From: CAVUCH01 sp963739995
Lineage (GTDB): Bacteria; Acidobacteriota; Vicinamibacteria; Vicinamibacterales; JAENWD01
Length of the DNA stretch: 64,000 nt
NCBI GenBank assembly: GCA_963739995.1
Contig: CAVUCH010000017.1
Location: 236,822 to 300,821 of the forward strand
Reading direction: 5' to 3'
Shown here: positions 9,253 to 17,562 of the stretch, in pieces
Position numbering within the stretch: position 1 is the first letter of the stretch
How the letters are laid out: the number at the start of each line of letters is the position of its first letter
Program-made: the position numbers and the translations under genes
The notes under the pieces: model-generated
The model's input: the letters and a program-made list of their open reading frames with translations, nothing else
Databases searched by the model: none
Told to the model about the DNA's origin: nothing

Positions 9253-10449
9253 GGCCCATCCCGGTACTCGCCGATTGCTCCAGCCGCGACGAGCGCATCT
9301 ATCCGGTCCTCCGGATAGCCGGCCTCGCGCAGCACGTCGCGCGTGTGCTCGCCGGCAAGCGGCGCTCCCCGCGCCACCGTGGAAGGCGTCTTCGAGAACC
9401 TGATCGGAAACCCCGGGGTCTTGACGTGCCCCTCGGTCGGATGGTCGGTACTCGACGAAGGTACCGTTGTGCGCCACCTGCGGATCGGCGACGAGGTCGG
9501 CATAGGCGTACACCGGCCCCGCCCAGACGTCGTGTTCCCTGAAGATGTCGAGCCACTCCCGCGTGGTCTTCGCCGGCAGCCGCTCGCGCGTCTTCTGGAA
9601 GATCTCGTCGCGGCGCGTCCACGCGTCGGTCTCGTCGTCCATCTCGAGAAACGACGGCTCCCCAATCAGTGCGCCGAGCTTCTTCAATGACGGAAACGCG
9701 ACGATGATGTAGCCGTCAGCCGTGCTGAAGGCGCCGTACGGGGAGCGGATGTACACGTGCGCGTGCGGCTCCGACGAGCGCACCTGCGGCTTCTGCGCAA
9801 CGGTGAACACCGACAGCTCCTGCATCTGCAGCGTCGTGATCGCGTCGAGCATGTTGACCTGGACCAGCTGCCCCTCGCCGGTGCGCTCGCGGTGGAGCAG
9901 CGCCGCAAGGGCACCCTCGAAGGCGGTATAGGCGGCAACGGCATCGACGAGGTACTGCCCGGCCGGCGTGGGCGGCTCTCCGGCGCGCCCCGCCGAGAGC
10001 ATCGCGCCAGACATGCCTTGCAGGATCAGGTCCTGACCGGGCCAATCCAGATACGGGCCGGACTCACCGTACCCCGACATCGACACGTAGACGAGCCGCG
10101 AGTTGACAGCTGACAGTGCTTCGTAGTGGATGCCCAGCCGTGCAGCGACGCCGGGCCGGTAGTTCTGCAGGAAGACGTCCGCCGTCTTTACCAGCTCCAG
10201 AAGCACTGCCTTGCCGTCCGGAGACTTGAGGTTCACCGCCAGCGAGCGCTTGTTGCGGTTGAGTGACAGGAACGAGACATTGATCTTGTTGCCGCGCGCA
10301 CCACCGGCCGCCACGTGGCGCTGCCACTCGCCAGTGACAGGCTCGATCTTGACCACGTCGGCGCCGAGATCGCCGAGCCGCTGCGCCGCAAACGGTCCGG
10401 CCATCGCGATCGAGCAGTCGAGGACACGATAGCCGCTGAGGATGCCCAT
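9249..10449 (-). CDS. CaiB/BaiF-family CoA transferase (class III), frameshifted
   Basis: The N-terminal 330 residues are a clear class III CoA transferase: YRVLDCSIAMAGPFAAQRLGDLGADVVKIEP, LNRNKRSLAVNL, then GQYLVDAVAAY, which holds the conserved aspartate that forms the acyl anhydride. After GTFVEY the frame is lost: an extra base in the GG at 9447-9448 (minus-strand CC for C) shifts it. Reading the next frame restores family sequence (DHPTEGHVKTPGFPIRFSKTP, then GEHTRDVLREAGY) and a stop at 9249, giving about 400 residues, the normal length. The enzyme moves CoA between an acyl-CoA and a free acid. The partner hydratase and SDR in the cluster fit a CoA-dependent catabolic route. Whether the shift is real or a sequencing error is open. 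Confidence 0.8.
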
Positions 10450-10482
10450 GGAAGGTCAGTTCTCCTGTCATGATGCTGAAGG

Positions 10483-10612
10483 CTACAGGCTACAGGCCCG
10501 TCTGGCCTGGGGCTCGACCGCCGCGGGTTCGCGGGCCATTCGCAGCTGCAGCCCCCGCGCGTCTGGTCAACGGCCTCGCGCCACCGGCCCGCAGTCTGTC
10601 GCCTGTAGCCTG
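10483..10612. repeat. Inverted 12-base repeat in intergenic region
   Basis: The bases at 10486-10497 and 10601-10612 are perfect inverted copies (caggctacaggc / gcctgtagcctg), 103 bases apart, in the gap between the CoA transferase and SDR genes. The left copy is part of the 15-base string ctacaggctacaggc (10483-10497), which recurs in direct orientation at 12632-12646. Confidence 0.75.
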
Positions 10613-10636
10613 CGGCCTGCGCGAATGTCGATCCGT

Positions 10637-11389
10637 CTAGTGCATCACCCAGCCGCCGTCCACGTTGAGCGCCTGGCCGGTGACGAAGCCTGCCTCGTCG
10701 GAGGCGAAGAACATCAGGGCCGTGGCGATGTCGCCCGGATGCCCCCGGCGTTTCACCGCCTGCTGATCGAGGACGAAGCGGGAATAACCTTCCGGATCCG
10801 GGTGGATTTTCTCCGCATCCGTTGGAAACGCGCCCGGCACGATCGCGTTGACCGTGATGCCGTACGGTCCGAACTCGCGGGCCCACGCACGTGTGAGTCC
10901 GATGAGCGCACCCTTCGAGGCTACGTACGGAGCCAGCAAGGGCAAGCCGCCATAGAAGGTGATGCTCGACACGTTCACGATCCGGCCCCACTGCCGCTGG
11001 CGCATGTGCGGCAGGGCCGCCTGAACGGCAACCACCGCCGCATCGACGTTGACCCGCTGCACGGCCTGGTACTCTTCAACAGTGAACTCCTCGAACGGCT
11101 TGGATGGATAGATCGCGGCGTTGTTGATCACCACATCGAAGCCGCCGACCTGACGCGACAGGGCCTCGAGCTCCGGCCTGAGCTGCCGCAGATCGGAGAG
11201 ATCCAGCGCCGCCACCAGCAGGCGGTCCGCGTGCGCGGCCGTCGCCGCCTTCAAGGCGGCGATCTTCGCCGGATCGTTGTCAACGGCAATTACCTTCGCG
11301 CCGGCCGCCAGGAACAGCGCCGTGGTGGGCAACCCGAGGCCGCCCGCTGCGCCCGTGTAGAGCACCGTCCGTCCCGAAAAAGCACTCAT
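10637..11389 (-). CDS. Short-chain dehydrogenase/reductase (SDR)
   Basis: A 250-residue classical SDR. The start is ATG 11389 (MSAFSGRTVLYTG), four bases after the stop of the DUF4432 gene. The cofactor motif TGAAGGLG is at residues 12-19, NNAA at 89-92, the structural Asn at 114, and the catalytic Ser141/142-Tyr155-Lys159 are in SSITFYGGLPLLAPYVASK. Asp37 at the end of the second strand favours NAD(H) over NADP(H). The C-terminal GQALNVDGGWVMH is typical of 3-oxoacyl reductase-like and sugar or polyol dehydrogenases. In this cluster, with a sugar isomerase, an epimerase-like protein and an oxidoreductase, a sugar or sugar-acid dehydrogenase is the best guess. Confidence 0.9.
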   Translation of the reverse strand: MSAFSGRTVLYTGAAGGLGLPTTALFLAAGAKVIAVDNDPAKIAALKAATAAHADRLLVAALDLSDLRQLRPELEALSRQVGGFDVVINNAAIYPSKPFEEFTVEEYQAVQRVNVDAAVVAVQAALPHMRQRQWGRIVNVSSITFYGGLPLLAPYVASKGALIGLTRAWAREFGPYGITVNAIVPGAFPTDAEKIHPDPEGYSRFVLDQQAVKRRGHPGDIATALMFFASDEAGFVTGQALNVDGGWVMH

Positions 11390-11393
11390 CGCG

Positions 11394-12593
11394 TCACCGG
11401 CCTCGCCCCGGTCCCGAAAGGCTCTCCCACTTCCCCGCCGGCACCGGGTACTCGTCGTCCGGCTGGACGGCAATCGCGCGGATCCGTCGTTCGCAGTCCG
11501 CAATGCTTTCAGCGCCGTCGAGAACGGCAAACCGTGTCGTGTAGCGTTTCTCGTCGCCGTGCTCGAGCCAGATCAGCTCGCTGCGCTCTTCGGCGAACGG
11601 CTTGCCCATGACGTGATTCGTCGACGGTTCGATTCCCACCGCGTACTGCCCTTCCTGGAGGTTCTGCCACTCGAACTGCGCGGGGAATTCGGCCTTGCCC
11701 GATTCCACCAGGAAGCCCAGCCCGTGGCCGCCGTCGAACCGCTCGTTCACGATTGCCACAGGCACGCGCCCGTTCGCATCGGCCATCATCTCGTGCTGCC
11801 AGACCTGCTCATGGAAATGCGGCCGCGGGCCCGTCAGCATGCGGTACCCGACGCCCTGATCGCGGTACTGCGCCTCATGCGACGCCCACACGGTCTGCCG
11901 GATGGGCGCCAGATACCGGCTCCCTTCGTCCACCACCGGGTGGCCGACGTTGATGTGGTACAGGAACATGTGCGGCGTTCGATAGAATCCGTGGTTCACC
12001 ACGCGATCCTTCAGCACGAACGCGTTCGACCCGACGTTCGCCTCGATGCGGCGCACCAGGTGGAGATCCTCTCCGAATACAGTCGACTGCTGCACGACGC
12101 CTTCGCAGTAGAGCGTGCACTCGTCCCCGTCCCACAGCTCGCCATAGCCGGTCAGGCGGGCAGGGATCGTGCTGATTCTGCCGTGGATCGAGCTGTCGAC
12201 GCTCTTCCGGTGCAGGTAGTGATAATGCTCGGCGCTGTCCGAGTGCATGAACAGGATGTGATCGAGACCGCAGGTCACGATGAGCCCGGAGAAGGACCGG
12301 AGCCATGCCAGGCCGCCCTCGCCCTCGTACTCGTGCAGCCCGGGATGGCGAAACCCGCTTGGCGAGTGCCAGCCGATGGCCGCACCCCGGAACTCGCAGT
12401 CGGCGACATCGAGCGCGCGATCGACGAGCACCGTGAACCGGAAGCCGGTGCCGGTCCGGAACTCGAGCATGCGGATCCCGCGCTCCACGCCGTCCTGCAG
12501 CGTCACCAGCCGCACTCCGGCAAACTGCGACAGCATGCCTGCGTGGCGTGCCACATCGCGGCGCGACAGTGACCGGCCGTAGATATCAACCAT
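11394..12593 (-). CDS. DUF4432 family protein (aldose 1-epimerase-like)
   Basis: A 399-residue protein of the galactose-mutarotase-like DUF4432 family. Recognisable segments are MVDIYGRSLSRRDVARHAG, GVRMLEFR-like RGIRMLEFRTGTGF, VLVDRALDVADCEFRG, IGWHSPSGFRHP, the FSGLIVTCGLD core, and the sandwich strands with HNINVGHP-like YHINVGHPVVDEG and VGIEPSTNHVMG. The family fold binds a carbohydrate ring; its chemistry is mostly undetermined, with sugar isomerisation or mutarotation proposed for some members. It is followed at four bases by the SDR gene, so the two are co-expressed. It supports a carbohydrate as the substrate of the whole cluster. Confidence 0.85.
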   Translation of the reverse strand: MVDIYGRSLSRRDVARHAGMLSQFAGVRLVTLQDGVERGIRMLEFRTGTGFRFTVLVDRALDVADCEFRGAAIGWHSPSGFRHPGLHEYEGEGGLAWLRSFSGLIVTCGLDHILFMHSDSAEHYHYLHRKSVDSSIHGRISTIPARLTGYGELWDGDECTLYCEGVVQQSTVFGEDLHLVRRIEANVGSNAFVLKDRVVNHGFYRTPHMFLYHINVGHPVVDEGSRYLAPIRQTVWASHEAQYRDQGVGYRMLTGPRPHFHEQVWQHEMMADANGRVPVAIVNERFDGGHGLGFLVESGKAEFPAQFEWQNLQEGQYAVGIEPSTNHVMGKPFAEERSELIWLEHGDEKRYTTRFAVLDGAESIADCERRIRAIAVQPDDEYPVPAGKWESLSGPGRGR

Positions 12594-12631
12594 CCAGAAC
12601 TTCCTCGCACCAACCCGGCGTTGACGTTCGC

Positions 12632-12646
12632 CTACAGGCTACAGGC
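12632..12646 (+). repeat. Dispersed 15-base repeat, second copy
   Basis: Identical to 10483-10497 (ctacaggctacaggc), in the short gap between the DUF4432 gene and the sugar isomerase gene. See the entry at 10483. Confidence 0.7.
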
Positions 12647-12696
12647 GGCATGGATGTGCATCAGGGCTGACCCTGTCGAGAGGTATCCCGAGCTTC

Positions 12697-13611
12697 TCAC
12701 ACGCCGTTCGCGCGAAGCTTCCCGTCCAGGAACTGCTTCGCCCGCGGCACGTCCGACTCATCGAGGTGCTCGATGATGATCGGGACGTTCGGGTGCTTCT
12801 TCGCGAGCCGCCTCAGGTACAGGTCATAGTTGAGCGAGCCGAGGCCCGGCGCCGGCAGCTCGATCTCACCCACTCCGCGGAAGGTGTGCGACTCCAGGGC
12901 ATCCTCGTCACCGATGTCGGCGTGCTTCTCGCGCTTGTCCTCGCCAGAGCGCTTCACGTCCTTGGCGTGCGCGATCTTGATCCTGTCGCCCAGCGTGTCG
13001 AACACCTGGTTCAACACGTGATCCATCCGATCGATGTTGTGGGTCTCGAAGTAGTTCGTCGGGTCCATCAGCAGCCCGAGGCCGGGATGATCGACCGCGG
13101 CGAACATCCGCACCGTCTCCTCGACCGACCCGACGACGTTGTTGACATAGGTCTCGAGCAGGAACATCGCGCCGTGATCGTACGCCGTCCGGGCCAGATC
13201 GGCGACGACGGCCCGGCATTCCTCGAATCCCTCTTCTGTCTTGTTCTTCGGATCGTGCACCCAGTCGCTCTCGGAATTGTAAGTCCCGGTCTCGGAGATC
13301 ACGTACGGGGAGCCCAGGTACTGCGCGTGGCGGATGATCTCCTTCAGGTATCCGACGCGCCGATCCCGCTCCGCCCGGTCGGGATGAATGATGTTCGTGT
13401 AACCCGAGATGCAGCAGATCGGCAGATCGTGATCGCGGAACGTATCGCGGATCCGCTCGCAGTTGTCCCGCGTGAGACGGCCCGGCGACACGTCCACGTC
13501 CTTGAAGTGCATGTCGAGCTGCACCGTATTGAAGCCGAGTGCCCGGATTCTCCGCGCGGTGTCCTCGAGGCCGTAGGGAAAGTAGCCGGTGAAAATGCCC
13601 ACCTGCAGCAT
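12697..13611 (-). CDS. Sugar phosphate isomerase/epimerase (xylose-isomerase-like TIM barrel)
   Basis: A 304-residue AP-endonuclease-2/xylose-isomerase-like barrel. It opens with QVGIFTGYFPYGLEDTARRIRALGFNTVQLDM and carries metal-ligand type residues along the barrel: glutamate in YVISETGTYN, glutamate in FLLETYVNN, aspartate in LLMDPTNYFETHN, histidine in KIAHAKDVK, and glutamate in IIIEHLDESDVP. The family isomerises or epimerises sugars and sugar derivatives, or acts on related cyclic polyols. It follows the Gfo/Idh/MocA gene by 26 bases; this pair, oxidoreductase plus TIM-barrel isomerase, is common in inositol-like and rare-sugar catabolism. The exact substrate is not readable from sequence. 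Confidence 0.88.
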   Translation of the reverse strand: MLQVGIFTGYFPYGLEDTARRIRALGFNTVQLDMHFKDVDVSPGRLTRDNCERIRDTFRDHDLPICCISGYTNIIHPDRAERDRRVGYLKEIIRHAQYLGSPYVISETGTYNSESDWVHDPKNKTEEGFEECRAVVADLARTAYDHGAMFLLETYVNNVVGSVEETVRMFAAVDHPGLGLLMDPTNYFETHNIDRMDHVLNQVFDTLGDRIKIAHAKDVKRSGEDKREKHADIGDEDALESHTFRGVGEIELPAPGLGSLNYDLYLRRLAKKHPNVPIIIEHLDESDVPRAKQFLDGKLRANGV

Positions 13612-13637
13612 GGTGATCCCTCGCGAGTCCCGTCGAA

Positions 13638-14726
13638 TCAGATGGCGATTTCCGAGAGCTGGACCGCCCGTCGTTCGGCCATCGAACGGTAGCCGGCCTC
13701 GATGAGTGCCACGGTTCGGACGTTGTCGTCAACCGAGAGCGCCGGGGGTGTCCGGGTGCTCACGGCGTACTGGAGCTGCTCCATCACACCAGCAAACGCG
13801 TGGGGGAACCACATCGTGTTCCACGTCGGCGTGACCCACTGGCCGCCCGTCGTGGACTTCGACGCGAACGTGAGGGTGGAGGTGCGCCCGGTGGGCCAGC
13901 CGATCGTGCCCTGGGCGACGCCGTCGATTCCTTCCACGCGCCACCTGATCCAGATGTCGGAGGCGAAGCCCTCCTCTCGTGGTCCGGACCAGACGTCTTC
14001 GAGCGACAGCGCCAGCACACCGGATGCGAACTTCAGCGTTGAGACGGTGACCCCATCGGTGTGTCGGAACGTGGTGCGCGGGTCCGGACGCGCCGCGGTG
14101 TAGATTTCGGTGGGCTCCCCGAAGAGGAACCGCAACACGTCCAGATGGTGGACGCTCATGTTGGCAAGCGTCAGCCGATCGTATCCCTCGAGGAACGTCT
14201 GCCAGTGCGGAATGGCGTGCATGTCGATCTGTGCGAACACCACGCCGCCGAGATCGCCGCGCTCGAGAATCTGCTTGAGCACGCGCATGGATTGGTCGTA
14301 GCGCATGTTCTGGTTCACCGACAGCAGTTTGCCGGCGGCGTGCGACGCGTCGCGCAGCGCGATGGCGTCCGCCAGCGTGAGCGACAGCGGCTTCTGGGCC
14401 AGGATGCCCTTGATGTGCGGCTGGCTCAGCGCGTGTCGAATGAGCGCCGGCTGCTGATCCGGCGGAAACGCGATGTCGAGGATCTCGACCGCAGGATCCT
14501 CGATCAGCGCCGCCGGGCTCTCGTGCACCTGTGGTATGCCCCAGCGCTGAGCCACGGCCGCCGCGTGGTGCTTGCTGCGGGAGGCAATCGCAATCACCGG
14601 GAACCCCGCGTCTTTGTACGCGGCCAGGTGGCACTCGGCCATGATCATGCCCGCGCCGATACAGCCGATGGGCACATCGCGGCAGCGAATGGGAGCGTCT
14701 GGGACGAAGCCCATGGGGTCGGCCAT
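13638..14726 (-). CDS. Gfo/Idh/MocA family oxidoreductase
   Basis: A 362-residue cytoplasmic NAD(P)-dependent sugar oxidoreductase. The nucleotide-binding motif is IGCIGAGMIMAECHL, followed by VIAIASRSK, the EKP-like AQKPLSLTLADA (Lys present), and the substrate domain from YDQSMRVLKQI to HHLDVLRFLFGEP, with the family histidine in MSVHHLD. No Tat signal is present, unlike the other two members in this window. It is the first gene of the seven-gene minus-strand cluster and lies opposite the polyferredoxin gene, so the promoter should be in 14727-14985. It likely oxidises a sugar or polyol ring to the keto form used by the next gene. Confidence 0.9.
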   Translation of the reverse strand: MADPMGFVPDAPIRCRDVPIGCIGAGMIMAECHLAAYKDAGFPVIAIASRSKHHAAAVAQRWGIPQVHESPAALIEDPAVEILDIAFPPDQQPALIRHALSQPHIKGILAQKPLSLTLADAIALRDASHAAGKLLSVNQNMRYDQSMRVLKQILERGDLGGVVFAQIDMHAIPHWQTFLEGYDRLTLANMSVHHLDVLRFLFGEPTEIYTAARPDPRTTFRHTDGVTVSTLKFASGVLALSLEDVWSGPREEGFASDIWIRWRVEGIDGVAQGTIGWPTGRTSTLTFASKSTTGGQWVTPTWNTMWFPHAFAGVMEQLQYAVSTRTPPALSVDDNVRTVALIEAGYRSMAERRAVQLSEIAI

Positions 14727-14767
14727 GTTCTCTGTCGTTCGATGTCGGCGTCAGTCGTCAGCTCGCA

Positions 14768-14787
14768 GGCCCGCTGAATGACGGGCC
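14768..14787. promoter_or_regulatory. Hairpin in divergent intergenic region
   Basis: GGCCCG and CGGGCC form a perfect six-base stem around an eight-base loop, in the 259-base gap between the divergent oxidoreductase and polyferredoxin genes. It may be an operator-like site or part of a leader; function is not shown. Confidence 0.3.
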
Positions 14788-14985
14788 GCAGGTTCACCGT
14801 GACTCGAATTCATACCTCATACCGGGGCTTCTTTGGACTACAAGCGGCCAGGAATCAAATCGCGTTCCCGGCGGTCGTACCGCCGGGCTGAGGTCGAGGC
14901 AAGAACGCAGGCCCGGCATGATAGCGCCCCGGCGGAAATTTCCTCCGGACCTCATTGTGGTATCGTCGCGGCCTTCTACAGCACC

Positions 14986-17562
14986 ATGGCAGACGCCGCC
15001 ACACACCAGCCCCCTGGCGTTCGCCGAGTCATTCTGCAGCCCTCGGCTCGCCCCCGTGACGCGTGGTGGGTCGAACCCGTACGCCAAGCCGCGCTCGTCG
15101 TCTTTCCCGGCTTGATGGTGTTCAGCGCCGTCGCCCCCGCACGCGCGGGACGCGTCTGGTGGACCGTAGCCATCGCCGCGCTGCCGCTCTTCTTCGTGCT
15201 CGCCGGCTACCATCGTTGGCGCCGGATCTGCCCGCTGGCGTTCGTCGCGCAGCTGCCGGCACGCTTCGGGTGGTCCGGGCAGCGCCGGGCGGGACCGTGG
15301 CTCCAGGCACACGCCTACCACCTGGCATTTGCGGTATTCGTGATCTCGCTGTGGCTGCGGCTCATCGCCACCAACGGGGACGGCCGCGCGCTCGCGCTCT
15401 TTCTGCTCGCCCTCTGCGGGTCGGCCATCGGGGTCGGCTTGCTCTTCACGGGCAAGACGTGGTGCAACTACGTATGTCCCATCTCGTTCATCGAGAAGCT
15501 CTATACCGAGCCGCGCGGGCTGCGTGACACGCCGAACTCGCAGTGCGGCACGTGCACGGCCTGCCGGCCCGCCTGCCCTGACATCAACGAGGAGAACAGC
15601 TATTGGAAGGAGATCCTGCTGCCGGCCAAACGCGACGTGTACTTCGCGTTTCCGGGCGTCGTGCTGGCGTTCTACGCGTACTACTTTCTGCAGTCGGGGA
15701 CCTGGGCGTACTGCTTCGACGGCAGCTGGACCCGGGAGCAGGGCCTGTTCCGGACGGCGTTCGCGCCGGGCATCGACGCGCGGACCGCGGGGCTCTACTT
15801 CTGGCCAGGGGTGCCACGCGCCGTTGCCGCGGCGGTGACGTTGGCCGTCGGGGCGGGGCTCAGTTACACGGCATTTCGGACGCTCGAGCCCGCCCTCGGG
15901 CGCGCCCTCCGGCGGCGCGGCGGCCTCGACGATGCCACCGGCGTGCGGAGCGTGGTGTTCACGCTCGCGGCGTTCGCGGCATTCGTCGCCTTCTACGCAT
16001 TCGCGGGCGCACCCACTCTGCGCCTGGTGCCCGGACTGTCCCACGTCTTTCAGCTCGTTGTGATCACCACCGCCACGGTGTTCCTGCTACGCCGCCTCGG
16101 CCGGCGGCAGTCGGCGTTCGCCGAGGAAACGCTCGCCCGCAGGCTCGTGGCCAGCTGGAAATGGACCGACGTGCCGCCACCGCGCGACCTGCGGGAGGCA
16201 TTTCTAATCCACACGATCCGATCGCAGTCGCAGGACGATGCGCACCGGCAGATGGTGGATCTCTACAAATCAGCCATCCGCGACAGCCTCGACAGCGGGA
16301 TGATCTCCCGCCGGGAGGTGCACCGGCTCGACGCACTGCGGCACCAGCTCCACATCTCGGATGCGGACCACGAGCTTGCGATGTCGGAGCTCGCCGACGA
16401 GGGCGGCGGCCTTGCAGCCACGCAGGCACGGACGGCGTCCCCGGAGAAGCAGCTGCAGCTGGACACGTACGCAGAGGCGCTGTCGGTGCACCTCGCGCGC
16501 CAGCACCAGGGCCCGGCCGACGCGGACAGCGCGTTCGTGCGCGAGTTGCGGACGCGGTATGGCGTGACCGTGGACGAACACGCCGCCGTCATCGAGCGCC
16601 TCCTGGAGAGCGACGGTCTGGCGGGCCACTTGACCGCCGTGCCTGCGGCGATCGAATGGCTGGCCGCGACCGTACGGCACTTCGACACGATGGGCTCTCC
16701 GGTCCCCCGGTTCCTCGTACGCCTGCTGCGGCGCCGGTGGGCCCGCGCGGCTGACAGCCTCGTCCGGACCCTGGTGGGTGAAGTCCCGGCCGCAGACGCC
16801 CTTCGCGACGGGCTGTTGTCCGACGCGGCGGACGATCGCGACGTAGTGCTCGGCGTAGTTGGGGCGCTCGTCTCGCCTGCAACCGCGACCTCGCTTACAC
16901 ACGCGCTCACACGCGCACGTCACGAGCTCGGCGACACCCCCGACCCGGCACGCCTTCTCCGCGCGCAGCTCTCCAGCCCCGAGCCATACATCCGTGCGAC
17001 TGCACTCTACCTGCTGGAAGGCATGGACCGCGCGAGCGACGCCGACTTCGATCGCCTCGAAGCCGATGAGCACCCGGTGGTCCGGGAGACGGCGGCGTTC
17101 GCTCGCGGCCTCGCCGCGGGTTCGGTGCCAGGCGAAGCGGCGACACTGGAAAAGATGATCGGGCTTCGGTCCGTCGGGATCTTCGACGACCTCGAGCCCG
17201 AGGACCTGGCGCAGCTCGCGCGGGCAGGCAAGGAGACGTGGTTTACCACGGGCGAGTGCCTGTGCCGCGAAGGCGAGCTCGGAGATGAGGTGTTCGTGCT
17301 GCTCGACGGCGAGGTGACGGTGTCGCGTGGAGGTGCAACCACGACCGAAGGCCCGGGCAGCTGCGTCGGCGAGCTCGCCGTGCTCGATCCCGCGCCGCGC
17401 GAAGCCACCGTCGTCGCGTCCACGATTGCGGTCAGAACCCTCCGGCTCACCGGCGGATCGTTTCGCCAGGCGCTCGGTGCGAGCCCGGTCGTGTCAGAAG
17501 GGATCATCCGCAGCCTCGCCAGGCGGCTGCGGAGCGCCACGGTGTCACCGATGCTCTGGTGA
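14986..17562 (+). CDS. Membrane polyferredoxin with C-terminal cyclic-nucleotide-binding domain
   Basis: A protein of 858 residues starting at ATG 14986; the upstream extension is not conserved-looking. The N-terminal 270 residues hold several membrane helices with the CxxxCP-type motifs seen in NapH/NosR-like proteins (RRICPLAF and CNYVCPISF), then a single 4Fe-4S motif CGTCTACRPACPD. Helices continue to about residue 370. A helical region follows, with HEAT-like stretches around 650-720 (LLRAQLSSPEPYIRATALYLLEG). The last 130 residues are a cNMP-binding domain (GIFDDLEPEDLAQLARAG, DEVFVLLDGEVTV, GELAVLDPAPREATVVA). This suggests a membrane electron carrier controlled by a nucleotide or using the domain as a structural sensor. 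Its 3' end overlaps by 18 bases the end of the convergent di-haem cytochrome gene, a possible redox partner. Confidence 0.85.
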   Translation: MADAATHQPPGVRRVILQPSARPRDAWWVEPVRQAALVVFPGLMVFSAVAPARAGRVWWTVAIAALPLFFVLAGYHRWRRICPLAFVAQLPARFGWSGQRRAGPWLQAHAYHLAFAVFVISLWLRLIATNGDGRALALFLLALCGSAIGVGLLFTGKTWCNYVCPISFIEKLYTEPRGLRDTPNSQCGTCTACRPACPDINEENSYWKEILLPAKRDVYFAFPGVVLAFYAYYFLQSGTWAYCFDGSWTREQGLFRTAFAPGIDARTAGLYFWPGVPRAVAAAVTLAVGAGLSYTAFRTLEPALGRALRRRGGLDDATGVRSVVFTLAAFAAFVAFYAFAGAPTLRLVPGLSHVFQLVVITTATVFLLRRLGRRQSAFAEETLARRLVASWKWTDVPPPRDLREAFLIHTIRSQSQDDAHRQMVDLYKSAIRDSLDSGMISRREVHRLDALRHQLHISDADHELAMSELADEGGGLAATQARTASPEKQLQLDTYAEALSVHLARQHQGPADADSAFVRELRTRYGVTVDEHAAVIERLLESDGLAGHLTAVPAAIEWLAATVRHFDTMGSPVPRFLVRLLRRRWARAADSLVRTLVGEVPAADALRDGLLSDAADDRDVVLGVVGALVSPATATSLTHALTRARHELGDTPDPARLLRAQLSSPEPYIRATALYLLEGMDRASDADFDRLEADEHPVVRETAAFARGLAAGSVPGEAATLEKMIGLRSVGIFDDLEPEDLAQLARAGKETWFTTGECLCREGELGDEVFVLLDGEVTVSRGGATTTEGPGSCVGELAVLDPAPREATVVASTIAVRTLRLTGGSFRQALGASPVVSEGIIRSLARRLRSATVSPMLW

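Noticed and set aside
8107..10449. A true CoA transferase/solute-binding fusion enzyme
   Set aside because: The transferase C-terminus is readable in the next frame with its own stop, so the fusion is caused by one extra base.
14741..14900. tRNA-like T-loop strings (ttcgagtc) near the oxidoreductase promoter
   Set aside because: No acceptor stem or anticodon arm can be folded around them.
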